Source: Treponema sp. UBA7570
GTDB taxonomy: Bacteria; Spirochaetota; Spirochaetia; Treponematales; Treponemataceae
Assembly: GCA_002477955.1 (NCBI GenBank)
Contig: DLLE01000020.1
Coordinates: 1,231-57,818 of the forward strand
Length of the DNA stretch: 56,588 nt
Direction: 5' to 3'
This document shows, in pieces, positions 1 through 8,872 of this stretch (its first letter is position 1; each line of letters begins with the position of its first letter). The notes under the pieces were generated by a model. The model saw only the letters and a program-made list of their open reading frames with translations. It was not told where the DNA came from and ran no database searches. Both the position numbers and the translations under genes were made by a program.

Positions 1-41
1 ACGTTTTTTGAATTGAATTTGGATTCATCATTGAAGCCAGT

Positions 42-70
42 TTGACAAGAAAAAGCCTTTTGTTTATTCT
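42..70 (+). promoter_or_regulatory. Candidate sigma-70 promoter of prfB
   Basis: TTGACA at 42-47 is a perfect -35 box. It is followed after 17 bp by TATTCT at 65-70, four of six matches to the -10 consensus. The start codon of prfB lies about 80 bp downstream, so the transcript would have a moderately long leader. The assignment rests on the box match and spacing only. Confidence 0.45.
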
Positions 71-150
71 TTAAAAGTTAAATTTTCTATTAAGTTATGT
101 ATTTTGGGCAGTTTTGTCTGGAAAAAATTGAACTGCTTTTGGAGATTAAA

Positions 151-1285
151 ATGCTTGAAGAATTAAAGGAACCTATAGACAAGCTTAAAAATGACATTGA
201 CAGTGTCTGGGGGCGTCTTTGACCACGCTGCGATCGATAAAAAAATAAAAGACACCGAAGCCATGACCGCCGCTCCTGGTTTTTGGAACGATACCGAAAA
301 CGCGCAGCGCACCATGAACGAGCTAAAATACTTAAAAGGCCGTGTCGAGCCTTGGCGTGAGCTTATTGCACAGGCAGAAGAGCTTGAGACTCTTTACGAC
401 CTTGGAATTGAAGAAAAAGATCAGAGTGTCGAAGAAGAATTAAAGCCTCTTCTTGAATCTGCCCAGAAAAAATTTGAGGAGCTTTCGATTTTAAACCTTC
501 TTTCCGGCGAAGTAGACAAAAACGGCTGCTTCTTGACTATTCACTCAGGAGCGGGCGGAACAGAAGCCTGCGACTGGGCTTATATGCTTAGCCGGATGTA
601 TATTCGGTGGGCGGAACGCAACGGTTTTAAAATGGAAACTGTCGATCTTCAGGAAGATGAAGGCGGAATAAAATCGACTACAATTCAGATTACCGGCGAC
701 TACGTTTATGGAAAATTAAAAGGCGAAGCTGGTGTACACCGTCTTATCCGCATTTCTCCGTTTGATGCAAATGCAAGAAGGCACACTTCGTTCAGCTCAG
801 TTTTTATTTTCCCGATTCTCGATGATACGATTAAGGTTGATATTCGTCCGGAAGATTTGCGCGTTGACACATACCGCTCCGGAGGAAAAGGCGGCCAGCA
901 CGTAAACAAAACAGATTCTGCAGTCCGCTTCACGCACATTCCAACAGGTATTGTCGTAACATGCGATTCTGAACGCTCTCAGCTTATGAACCGCGCAACG
1001 GCAATGAGCATTTTGAAGGCAAAACTCTATCAATATTACAAAGAGCAGAAAGAAAAAGAAAATGCCAAATTCGGCGCAGAAAAAAAAGACATTTCCTGGG
1101 GAAATCAGATCCGCACTTATGTTTTCCAGCCGTACACAATGGTAAAAGATCACCGCACAAAATACGAATGTGGAAATATTCAGTCTGTAATGGACGGTGA
1201 TATTGACCAGTTTATCGACGCGTTTTTGCAGGCTCAATGGAAAGGTCTTCCGGCTGGCACTGACGATTCTGACGAAAATATGTAG
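151..1285 (+). CDS. prfB: Peptide chain release factor 2 (RF2), expressed by programmed +1 frameshift
   Basis: RF2 recognises UGA/UAA stop codons on the ribosome and triggers release of the finished protein. The reading frame opens at ATG 151, eight bases after a GGAG, runs 23 codons to an in-frame TGA at 220-222, and continues in the +1 frame from GAC at 221. The joined product is about 377 residues, close to the usual RF2 length. The shifted frame carries the RF2 stop-recognition tripeptide SPF (about residues 202-204) and the GGQ hydrolysis motif inside RSGGKGGQHVNKT (about residues 247-249). A plain single-frame call would start at 191 and give a wrong N-terminus. The gene is followed after 27 bp by a PEGA-like protein on the same strand. 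The family call is certain; the frameshift is the classic autoregulation of this gene. Confidence 0.97.
209..223 (+). promoter_or_regulatory. prfB programmed +1 frameshift signal
   Basis: GGGGG at 209-213 acts as an internal Shine-Dalgarno element. It lies exactly three bases before the slippery CTT (217-219), which is followed by TGA C (220-223). This is the same spacing and CTTTGAC core as the known Escherichia coli prfB site. When RF2 is scarce the ribosome pauses at UGA, slips by one base and reads GAC, so the gene controls its own product. Confidence 0.95.
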
Positions 1286-1312
1286 GAACTGCGCTTTTTT
1301 CAGGTTCATGCC

Positions 1313-2920
1313 GTGGATTTTGCCGTGGATAAGCTCATAAAGTTTTTTAAAAATTCAGTTTTTATTCTCGTTTTTTGCTGCCCGTTTTTTGCTTTTGCGG
1401 ATGATTGGGTTTTGGCAGGGCAGAAGTTCACCTTTTCTCAAAAAGGAGTTGAAAATTCTTCGAATGCAAAGATTGCTTCGGTCTTGCCGCAGCTGATTCT
1501 TGAGCAGATTGCTGAAAATTCAATCCGCTCCGTTTCTTCCCAGGAACAGCTTGACCGCGAGCTTTACGCTCTTCAGACGGAACGGCTTTCCCTTTTTTTG
1601 CAGCTCTCAAAAGAAAACAAAACCCGCGATTCTCTGGTTCTTGCAAAGACAACCCCGCGGGAATTAAAAAAAGCGATTCGGGAAGAAGAAGAAAAAATTT
1701 CAGAGATTGAAAAGAAAATTGACGAAAATCTTTCGGCCGTGCAAAAAACAAAAGAAAAATATTCACGCCAGATTGCATTGGAAAATGGTGAAATTTTTGA
1801 TGAAAAAAAGCGCGATGACAATTTTTTCGGAAAGCTTCCTTTTGCTTTTATGAAAAAAAAGGACGGCGAGGCTAAAAAAATAAATGAAACTGTTGTTCTT
1901 TATAAAAATGATCCGTCTTCGCTTTTCTCTCCTTCGGAAAAAGCCATGGAATTTGGAGAAAAAAGCTTTTCCTTTAACAGCGAAATTTCTGCCGCAAAAA
2001 TCAATGCGCTTCTTACTGGAAAAATCGCGCTTTACGGTGAATATGTTTCTGTTTCGGTAAAACTTTATTTTTTTCCTGGAGCAGATTCTTCTTCAGAAAT
2101 TACTGAAGTTGGAAATGCAAACGACCTTGTTTTGATTTCTCAGAACATTGCGCGAAATTTAATGCCGGAAATTGCAAATTCAGTTCCTGTAAAAATAAAA
2201 ATTGAAATTGAACCTGAACAGGCTGCAAAGAGCGGAATTGTCAGCGTTGACGGAGTAATTGTTCCTTCAAAGGAGGAGGTTATTGTAAACGCTGGAGTTC
2301 ATTCAATTACTGTTTCCGCAAACGGTTTTGAAAAGCAGACCGTAAATTACGCTTTTGCCGGCGAAGATTTTTTTACTGTAAAAACGACTTTAAGGCCTCT
2401 TGCAATGGGAAACCTTGAGCTTTGCCTAAAAAAAATGGCAAAAGGCGTTTTTTACTTTAACGCGCTCGATTCTTCTCCTGTCGATGAAGAGAACCGTTTT
2501 GCCTCATCGACTGTGAACGGACGCCCGGTTTTGGGAATTTTTGAAAATTCGGAGGGAGAAAGCGCATTCATCTATATTTCAGAAAAACTCGCTCAGGACG
2601 GAAATACTCTTTCTGTAAACGCAAAACCTTATGACAGGGAAAAGCATATCGACCGGCAAAGGCGGCGGATGTACACGGCGTATTCGGTCTTAATCTGTTC
2701 TTTAGTTCCAACTTTTTTTACGGTCGGAAATTTTACGGCGGTGAATAATTCTTATGCAGCCGGCCGGGCGAATTTTGACGAAGTAGAAAAATGGCAGAAA
2801 TATTCGTACTATTCTATCGGAGTTTCGTGCACGGCAGGCGCATGGTTTGCTTTTGAAATGGTTCGCTATCTTTTTGCGGCGAATGAAGTTCTTCCTGCGC
2901 GCGCAGTTCAAAAAAAGTAA
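1313..2920 (+). CDS. Secreted or membrane-anchored PEGA-like protein of unknown function
   Basis: The product is about 535 residues from a GTG start at 1313; a second GTG at 1325 is possible. Residues of about 10-30 form a hydrophobic signal segment ending near AFADD, so the bulk is periplasmic. A lysine/glutamate-rich helical stretch (about residues 70-150) looks coiled coil. Around residues 290-360 there is a beta-rich segment with the pattern of PEGA domains (VSVDG, then VNAGVHSITVSANGF), a surface-associated domain common in spirochaetes. The C-terminus carries two likely membrane helices near residues 450-480 and 495-520. The gene sits between prfB and ftsY on the same strand, with no catalytic motif. 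Function is unknown; an envelope role is an inference. Confidence 0.7.
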   Translation: MDFAVDKLIKFFKNSVFILVFCCPFFAFADDWVLAGQKFTFSQKGVENSSNAKIASVLPQLILEQIAENSIRSVSSQEQLDRELYALQTERLSLFLQLSKENKTRDSLVLAKTTPRELKKAIREEEEKISEIEKKIDENLSAVQKTKEKYSRQIALENGEIFDEKKRDDNFFGKLPFAFMKKKDGEAKKINETVVLYKNDPSSLFSPSEKAMEFGEKSFSFNSEISAAKINALLTGKIALYGEYVSVSVKLYFFPGADSSSEITEVGNANDLVLISQNIARNLMPEIANSVPVKIKIEIEPEQAAKSGIVSVDGVIVPSKEEVIVNAGVHSITVSANGFEKQTVNYAFAGEDFFTVKTTLRPLAMGNLELCLKKMAKGVFYFNALDSSPVDEENRFASSTVNGRPVLGIFENSEGESAFIYISEKLAQDGNTLSVNAKPYDREKHIDRQRRRMYTAYSVLICSLVPTFFTVGNFTAVNNSYAAGRANFDEVEKWQKYSYYSIGVSCTAGAWFAFEMVRYLFAANEVLPARAVQKK

Positions 2921-2951
2921 AAATTATTTATAATTATATTGGAGTCGAAAA

Positions 2952-3821
2952 ATGTCAAAAATTACGTTTGCGCAAAAATTAAAAGGGCTTTTTTCCAAGG
3001 GCAAAATTGATGAGGATTTTTTTGAGGAGCTTACGGATTTGCTTGTCGAGGGCGATATTGGCGCAAAACTCGCATTTGAGCTTACTGGCAGTCTGGAAAA
3101 ATTTTGCCGCCAAAATAAAATTTATGAGCAGAATGCCATTTTGGACGAGCTTGAAAGAATGCTTTGCGGTTTTGTAAACCGCGCCGATTTTGAAATTGAC
3201 GACTCAAAAACCAGCATTTTTATGCTTTTGGGCGTAAACGGAGTTGGAAAAACAACGACAGCCGCGAAACTTGCAGGCTTTCTAAAAAATAACGGCAAAA
3301 AAGTGATTTTAGCCGCCGCAGATACTTTCCGCGCCGCCGCAGAAGAGCAGCTGGAAATGCACGGCCAAAAACTTGGAATTCGGGTTGTTTCGCATCAGCA
3401 CGGAAGCGATCCCTCTGCCGTTGTCTTTGACGCGGCTCAAGCAGCACGGTCTAGCGGAGGAGCCGTTGTGCTTGCGGATACGGCCGGACGCCTTCACAAC
3501 AAAGAAAATCTTGTCCGGGAATTGCAGAAAATCGACAGAATCGCATGCCAGAAAGCCGACGAAGGCTGCTGCAAAAAGATTCTCGTAATTGACGGAACCA
3601 CAGGGCAAAATGCCGTTCGCCAGGCTGAAGTATTCAATGACGCTGTCGGGGTTGATGCTGTCATAATCACAAAATACGATTCAACTGCAAAAGGCGGAAT
3701 GATTTTTGCAATCGGAAAAGAGCTTAATATTCCTGTCTGGTTTGTCTGCACAGGAGAAAAATATTCCGATATTCATCCTTTTGAAAAAAAATCTTATATC
3801 AAGGAATTTCTCGGCCGCTAA
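2952..3821 (+). CDS. ftsY: Signal recognition particle receptor FtsY (NG domain)
   Basis: FtsY is the membrane-associated GTPase that docks the SRP-ribosome complex at the Sec translocon. At 289 residues the protein consists of the N helical bundle (about 1-80) and the G domain only; the long acidic A domain of enterobacterial FtsY is missing, as in many other bacteria. Visible motifs are the P-loop GVNGVGKTTT (about 94-103), DTFRAAAEEQ, DTAGR and TKYDSTAKGG near the C-terminus, the SRP-GTPase insertion and closing-loop signatures. The start follows TTGGAG with good spacing. The next gene starts at the base immediately after the stop codon, indicating translational coupling. Confidence 0.97.
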   Translation: MSKITFAQKLKGLFSKGKIDEDFFEELTDLLVEGDIGAKLAFELTGSLEKFCRQNKIYEQNAILDELERMLCGFVNRADFEIDDSKTSIFMLLGVNGVGKTTTAAKLAGFLKNNGKKVILAAADTFRAAAEEQLEMHGQKLGIRVVSHQHGSDPSAVVFDAAQAARSSGGAVVLADTAGRLHNKENLVRELQKIDRIACQKADEGCCKKILVIDGTTGQNAVRQAEVFNDAVGVDAVIITKYDSTAKGGMIFAIGKELNIPVWFVCTGEKYSDIHPFEKKSYIKEFLGR

Positions 3822-5003
3822 ATGAAGTATTTTTTTGCCGTCATATTGAACTTTTATTTGATCTTTTCTCATTTTCCTCTGTCCGCTGAGCAAGATTTTT
3901 TGCCTGCGCAAAACGAAAAGACAGAAAATTCCGGTTTTGACAAAAAAGATGCGCAAAAAAAACAGGACGAACTTGAGTTAAACGAGGAATTTAGAACTTT
4001 CCTTTTTGAAATTGCAAAAAACGTTATTTTGCAGCAGGCTGACGGCGAAATTTTTGAGATTTCAAGGCAGTCCGTTCAGTTTTTGCTTCTTCCGGTCTGG
4101 AAAAATTCAACTTTTTCTTATCTTTACGAAGTCTTTTTTCCAGAAAAGGCCGGCGAAATAAGTTCTCAGGCAATAAAAAAATTTGAAGATGAAGAGGAAG
4201 CCGGAGACGGCGCTTCGGAAAATTTTGATTTGCTTTCGGTTCTTGACGGAAAAAGCGGCGGCGAGAAAAAAAATGCCGAAACTGAAGCTGTTTTAAACCG
4301 CCTTCATGACGGAAAATTGAGAAAAGCATCTTATGGAAACGAAAAAACAAGCATTTTTGAAAAAGATGGATTTACAGTTCTTCTGAATGCCGATGAAAAA
4401 ACTGCGGTCAGGCGCACTTTTGATTCAAATTTTCATCTTGTAAAAAAAGAAACTTTCAGTTCGCCGCAAAACTTTGAAAAATTCTCAGCTGATTCCGAGA
4501 CAAATTATTTTTATTCTGACGACGGAAAGCTTCTTAAAACCGAAGCCGAAAATTTTTCAAAAAAGACAAGGGTTTTAAAAACCTATAGGGATGACGGAAA
4601 AATAGAGGTCGAAACAAAAATTCACCTTGAAGAAGAAAATCCAGAAACAAAAAGCGTTTGCGTAAAAGACAGCGATAAAAAATGGGAATATGACGAAAAA
4701 GGCCGGATTAAAAAAATTATTTTAACTGAATATTTTCCTTCGAAAAACAAAAAAACAGAAAAAAAAGAGCATATTACACGTTTTGAATATGTTTTTGAGC
4801 AGACTCCGGACACTTATTTTTACGAAGACGGAAAACTGCGGATTCAGACGGTTTACGAGAATTCAACTGATTTTACAAAAACTTTTTTCTTTGACGGAGG
4901 TTTTTCTGTCGTGGAAAAATACATAACCGGAGAAAAAATTTCTGAAACAACTTACCTTGACGGCAGAGCGCTGCGGAGATTAAAAAATGAAAATAAAAAA
5001 TAA
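3822..5003 (+). CDS. Predicted periplasmic protein with YD/MORN-2-like repeats
   Basis: The 393-residue product begins with a signal peptide (hydrophobic stretch to about residue 22, ending SAEQ). The mature part is very rich in Lys, Glu and Asp. From about residue 200 on it has repeated short units of the form aromatic-x-(D/E)-D/E-GKL/R, such as YFYSDDGKLLKTE, WEYDEKGRIKKI and YFYEDGKLRIQT, resembling the antitoxin-type MORN-2 or YD repeats found in bacterial surface proteins. It starts directly at the ftsY stop codon and its last codons overlap the following Lol-like permease gene by 17 bp, so it is part of that operon. No enzymatic motif is visible. A role in envelope or lipoprotein traffic is suggested only by the neighbours. 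Confidence 0.65.
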   Translation: MKYFFAVILNFYLIFSHFPLSAEQDFLPAQNEKTENSGFDKKDAQKKQDELELNEEFRTFLFEIAKNVILQQADGEIFEISRQSVQFLLLPVWKNSTFSYLYEVFFPEKAGEISSQAIKKFEDEEEAGDGASENFDLLSVLDGKSGGEKKNAETEAVLNRLHDGKLRKASYGNEKTSIFEKDGFTVLLNADEKTAVRRTFDSNFHLVKKETFSSPQNFEKFSADSETNYFYSDDGKLLKTEAENFSKKTRVLKTYRDDGKIEVETKIHLEEENPETKSVCVKDSDKKWEYDEKGRIKKIILTEYFPSKNKKTEKKEHITRFEYVFEQTPDTYFYEDGKLRIQTVYENSTDFTKTFFFDGGFSVVEKYITGEKISETTYLDGRALRRLKNENKK

Positions 5004-6303
5004 AGCCGCTAATTTTTTCAATTCTTTAAGGTGGGTATTGTTTGTTTCGAGAAGATTCAGCCTTGTTGACAGAAAGGGAAGCTCAAAAGTCAATTCGGTA
5101 CTTGCTTCTCTTGGAATTTGCTTCGGTGTGATGACCTTAATCACCGTAATTTCTGTCATGAACGGCTTTCAGATGAGTTTTATCGATTCAATTATGGAAA
5201 TCAGCTCTTACCATATCCGTGTTAAAAACATTGATGAAAATTCTTCTGTGGATTTTATGATGGACTGTCAGAAATCTCCAGAAATTCGTTCAGTTTCTGC
5301 TTTTATGGAAGCGCAATCTCTTATGACCGGAAAAAACGGAAATCAGTCGGCGGCCCTTATCCGCGCAGTTCCTTCAAATTTGCCGGAAATTGATACGGGT
5401 TTTAAGAAAGAGGCAAAAATGTGGAGCGGAAAATTTGACTTGTCGGAAAGCGGCTCTATTGTGCTTGGCTCTGAGCTCGCCAGAAGGCTTGGCGTTCGCC
5501 CAGGAAATACAGTTGAGCTTTTTGCGCTTTCTGGCGGAAGCGATGTAAGCCTTATTTCTTCCGAGCGGGTTTTTACCGTAAAAGGGATTTTTCGTTGCGG
5601 CTATGCAGACATAAACGCTTCTTATGCTTTCGTAAACATTGAAGACGGAATTAAATATTTTGGAAAAGATTCTGAGCTTTTATACGGAATTAAACTTTTT
5701 AATACCAGCCTTGATTCAAAAATTTCCAGTCAGATTGAAGAAAAATTTGCCGGAGCAAAATGCGAATCCTGGAAAGAATTTAACCGCTCGTTCTTTGGAA
5801 CTCTAAAAATCGAAAAAAATATGATTTTTCTTCTTGTCCTGATAATTTTTGTTGTCGTTGCAGTTAATATTTTCAACGGAATGAGACGCCGCGTCTTTGA
5901 AAGGCGGGAGGAAATTTCAGTTTTAATGGCATTTGGCGGTCAAAAAAATACAATTCAGGCAATTTTTATCATGCAGGGATTTTTGACAGGCTTAAAGGGA
6001 GCGGTTCCCGGACTTGTGCTCGGGCTTCTTCTGAGCGTAAAAATGTCCGGGATCTTTATTATTATGTCTAAAATCGTATACTGCATTCAGCTGTTTTTTC
6101 TCAATCTTTTTTCGCCGGAAAACGCCATTTTTTTGAGGGAAAATCCTATGTACATGATTTATGCGAATATTCCTCCGAGAATTTTTGCAGGCGAGGTCTT
6201 TTTTATTACGCTTTTTGGCATTTTTTCGGCGCTTTTTGCAAGCGCAAAGGCAAGCCGTGAAGTTCTTAATCTTACAGTTTCTGAGGTGATGAGAGATGAA
6301 TAA
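4987..6303 (+). CDS. LolC/LolE-type ABC transporter permease (first)
   Basis: This 438-residue inner-membrane protein has the MacB/FtsX layout. There is one membrane helix after a short cytoplasmic tail (about 38-60, around GVMTLITVISVMNGF), a large periplasmic domain (about 65-275) and three helices in the C-terminal 160 residues, the first near FLLVLIIFVVVAVNIF. The sequence after helix 1 (VISVMNGFQ) matches the conserved LolC/E pattern. Together with the ATPase and second permease that follow, it should extract lipoproteins from the inner membrane and pass them on toward the outer membrane. It overlaps the upstream gene by 17 bp and the downstream ATPase by 8 bp. Which permease corresponds to LolC or LolE cannot be decided from sequence here. 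Confidence 0.85.
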   Translation: MKIKNKAANFFNSLRWVLFVSRRFSLVDRKGSSKVNSVLASLGICFGVMTLITVISVMNGFQMSFIDSIMEISSYHIRVKNIDENSSVDFMMDCQKSPEIRSVSAFMEAQSLMTGKNGNQSAALIRAVPSNLPEIDTGFKKEAKMWSGKFDLSESGSIVLGSELARRLGVRPGNTVELFALSGGSDVSLISSERVFTVKGIFRCGYADINASYAFVNIEDGIKYFGKDSELLYGIKLFNTSLDSKISSQIEEKFAGAKCESWKEFNRSFFGTLKIEKNMIFLLVLIIFVVVAVNIFNGMRRRVFERREEISVLMAFGGQKNTIQAIFIMQGFLTGLKGAVPGLVLGLLLSVKMSGIFIIMSKIVYCIQLFFLNLFSPENAIFLRENPMYMIYANIPPRIFAGEVFFITLFGIFSALFASAKASREVLNLTVSEVMRDE

Positions 6304-6976
6304 TTTTGCTGTTGAAATAAACGGACTTGAAAAAACTTATAAAACAGAAAGCGAGAGCCTTACGATTTTAAAAAATCTTGACCTTCGGATAGAAGAAGGC
6401 TCTAAAGTCGTTATAATCGGGGAAAGCGGAAGCGGAAAAAGCACATTTCTCAATATTGTCGGCGGCCTGGACAAAGCGACTTCTGGAAGCGTAAAGGTCG
6501 GCCCTTACGAAATTACTTCTCTTGATGAAAAACGCATTTCCGAATACCGCTCAGCTTATCTCGGCCTGATTTTTCAGTTCCATTATCTTTTAAAAGATTT
6601 TACAGCTCTCGAAAACGTATTTTTGCCGGCTTACATGGCAGGAATGAAAAAAAATGTTGCTGTAGAAAAGGCAAAATCGCTGCTTGCGGACGTCGGCCTT
6701 TTGGAAAGGGCTTCCCATCTTCCTTCCCAGCTTTCCGGCGGCGAGAGACAGAGAGTTGCAGTTGCGCGTGCCCTTATAAACGATCCAAAGCTAATACTTG
6801 CCGACGAGCCTACAGGAAACCTTGATCCTGCAAATGCCGTTATGATTGGAGAACTGCTTTTTTCAATGGCGGAAAAATATAAAAAGACACTGGTCCTTGT
6901 AACTCATGACATGGCACTGGCTTCAAAGGGCGACAAAATTTATTCAATAAAGGACGGAATGCTCAATGAAAAGTAG
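6296..6976 (+). CDS. lolD: LolD-type ABC transporter ATP-binding protein
   Basis: The product is a 226-residue cytoplasmic ATPase that should power the flanking permeases. It has Walker A GESGSGKST (about 42-50), the Q-loop in LIFQFHYLL, the signature LSGGERQR (about 144-151), Walker B LILADEP with the typical TGNLD following, and the H-loop in VTHD. The F-x-F-Q-x-H-x-L-L context is typical of the LolD/MacB/FtsE branch. Starts and stops overlap on both sides (8 bp with the first permease, 11 bp with the second), so the three genes form one translational unit. The family call is firm; the lipoprotein substrate follows from the paired LolC/E-like permeases. Confidence 0.92.
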   Translation: MNNFAVEINGLEKTYKTESESLTILKNLDLRIEEGSKVVIIGESGSGKSTFLNIVGGLDKATSGSVKVGPYEITSLDEKRISEYRSAYLGLIFQFHYLLKDFTALENVFLPAYMAGMKKNVAVEKAKSLLADVGLLERASHLPSQLSGGERQRVAVARALINDPKLILADEPTGNLDPANAVMIGELLFSMAEKYKKTLVLVTHDMALASKGDKIYSIKDGMLNEK

Positions 6977-8315
6977 CGCGTCCATCTTATATGCTTACAG
7001 AATGCTTTTTCCTAGAACCGGCAAAAAGTCAAATGCCCGCAGAAGCCTTACAGGAGCGTTTTTATGCATTGCAATAAGCCTTGTTCCTCTTGTCATGATT
7101 CTGACAGTTTCCAACGGAATGATAAAGGGAATGACCAGCAGGATGATCGGCCTTTCAAGCTCCCATTTAAGCGTTATTCTTCATCCTGACATTGAAGAAT
7201 CCCAGTCGCCTCAAAACCTTATCAAACTGTCTGAAAAAATGAACAAAATTGACGGAGTGACAAATGTCTTTCCAGAAATTCAGTCAATTGGACTTGCCGC
7301 CGGAAAAAAAATCCGGACAGGAGCTGCAATCCGCGCAGTCGAAAATGATATTTTTTCAAAAAACACCGCCTTTTCTGCGCTTTTTGAAATTGTAGAGAGT
7401 GTTTCTGGAATAAAAAAAGCGCCGGATATTCGCCTTGAAGAAGGGAAAAATGCCGTAATCGGAAAAAAAATTGCCGAAAGCCTTGATTTGCACGCAGGGG
7501 ATGAGTTCAGGCTTATTACGACGAGAATTCTCCCTTCCAATAAAATTGTTCCGAAAATCACGAAATTCAGAATTTCAGCAATAGTTTCGAGCGGCTATCA
7601 GGAACTTGACGCGCTGTGGGTTTTTATTCCTCTGAATACAGGTTTTTCGATTCTTCCGCTTCGCTCAAGCCAGACGATGATTGGAATTGAAACTAAAGAT
7701 GCTTTTTCTATTGAGCTTGATAAAATTTCTTCAAAAATTGAAAATCTTGCTCCTGCTTTTACGCGCGTTTACAGATGGGATGAGATAAATGCTTCTCAAT
7801 ACGAAAATTTTTCATCAACCCAGATTATGCTTCTTTTTATCATGCTTTTGATTGTCCTTGTTGCTTCGGTAAATATTTCAAGCGCGCTTGTCATGCTCGT
7901 GATGGAACGGAAAAAGGAAATTGCGATTCTAAAAAGTCTTGGCGCTTCTCCTTCTGGCATAACCTTTTCTTTTTTAATCACAGGCATGTCGACGGGTTTT
8001 ATGGGAATTCTTGCAGGAATTCCTGCAGGGCTCCTATGCGCAGTAAATTTTGATTTGATTCTTGGCTGGATTGAAAATATCCTTACTTTTGTAAAAAAAG
8101 CGGCTTTTCTTGTTTCGGGGCACGATGTTTCGGCTGTTTCGCGTCTTCACATCCTTGATCCTGCGTTCTATCTCCAAAATATTCCGCTTTCAATTCCCTT
8201 AGTCCAGATTACAATAATTGCCTGCGGAACTCTTGTTCTTTCGCTTTTGGCAAGCGCAATTCCTGCAATAAAAGCAGGCCAGGAAAAACCGATTGAAAGT
8301 CTAAAGAAAATATAG
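6966..8315 (+). CDS. LolC/LolE-type ABC transporter permease (second)
   Basis: The 449-residue product has the same topology as the first permease. There is one N-terminal helix (about 30-50), a periplasmic domain of roughly 220 residues, and three C-terminal helices starting near LLFIMLLIVLVASVNIS (about 285-305) and ending near residue 440. The segment ERKKEIAILKSLGAS after the second helix is the conserved cytoplasmic coupling region of MacB/LolC/LolE permeases. It overlaps lolD by 11 bp and closes the Lol-like operon. The two unequal permeases suggest a heterodimeric LolCDE-type complex rather than a homodimer. Confidence 0.87.
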   Translation: MKSSASILYAYRMLFPRTGKKSNARRSLTGAFLCIAISLVPLVMILTVSNGMIKGMTSRMIGLSSSHLSVILHPDIEESQSPQNLIKLSEKMNKIDGVTNVFPEIQSIGLAAGKKIRTGAAIRAVENDIFSKNTAFSALFEIVESVSGIKKAPDIRLEEGKNAVIGKKIAESLDLHAGDEFRLITTRILPSNKIVPKITKFRISAIVSSGYQELDALWVFIPLNTGFSILPLRSSQTMIGIETKDAFSIELDKISSKIENLAPAFTRVYRWDEINASQYENFSSTQIMLLFIMLLIVLVASVNISSALVMLVMERKKEIAILKSLGASPSGITFSFLITGMSTGFMGILAGIPAGLLCAVNFDLILGWIENILTFVKKAAFLVSGHDVSAVSRLHILDPAFYLQNIPLSIPLVQITIIACGTLVLSLLASAIPAIKAGQEKPIESLKKI

Positions 8316-8368
8316 GCAATTCCTTTTTTTTTATTTTTGAATTATACTTAGGCTTTGGTGTATTTTTA

Positions 8369-8872
8369 ATGATTTGTGATTTTTGTAAAAAGCAGGATGC
8401 CGTAGTTTTTATAGAATTGAACGGTGACGGAGGAAAAAAGCACATAAACCTTTGCCGTGAATGTGCCGCAAAATCCGGAATTACAGGCGATCCAAAATCC
8501 ATAACTTCGATATTCAAGGAACTGACCAGCATTTCCAGGCAGATTTCGGAAGCAGACAAAAAAGCCTGTCCTGTCTGCGGCACTAAGCTTGCCTTGATCA
8601 AGTCGTCAAAAAAAGCCGGCTGCCCTGAATGTTATTCAATTTTTAAAAATGAAATCAGGGAGCTTCTAGGAAAAGAGGGCATAAAAGGTTCTTATTCAGG
8701 AAGAATGCCAAAAAGGCTTGCTACTTTCCGTTCCGTTTTAACTGACAGAATTGCGCTTCAGGGAAAACTTGAAGAATCTCTCAAAAACGAGGATTACGAA
8801 AAAGCAGCTGTCTACCGCGATTATTTAAGGGCTCTGGAAAAATCCCCGGTAAATGGAAACGACGATGAGTGA
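8369..8872 (+). CDS. mcsA: McsA-like zinc-binding activator of the McsB arginine kinase
   Basis: The product has 167 residues with two pairs of zinc ligands in the N-terminal half (CDFC at about 3-6 with CREC near 30, and CPVCG near 68 with CPEC near 85), a layout typical of McsA/YacH proteins. The C-terminal third has a UVR (UvrB/C) motif, LKNEDYEKAAVYRDYLRAL. In Firmicutes, McsA binds and stimulates the protein-arginine kinase McsB. Here mcsB follows with a small overlap and clpC follows that, reproducing the ctsR-mcsA-mcsB-clpC operon without ctsR. A long T run lies at 8324-8336 upstream, but no convincing promoter or CtsR operator was recognised. Confidence 0.9.
   Translation: MICDFCKKQDAVVFIELNGDGGKKHINLCRECAAKSGITGDPKSITSIFKELTSISRQISEADKKACPVCGTKLALIKSSKKAGCPECYSIFKNEIRELLGKEGIKGSYSGRMPKRLATFRSVLTDRIALQGKLEESLKNEDYEKAAVYRDYLRALEKSPVNGNDDE

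Noticed and set aside
797..1309. Long minus-strand open frame opposite prfB
   Set aside because: It lies wholly antisense to a certain gene, has no ribosome site and no recognisable domain; GC/codon mirror effect.
3822..5003. YD-type repeats as part of a polymorphic (Rhs/MORN) toxin
   Set aside because: No toxin domain, no immunity gene and no large repeat region; the protein is small, periplasmic and tied to the Lol operon.
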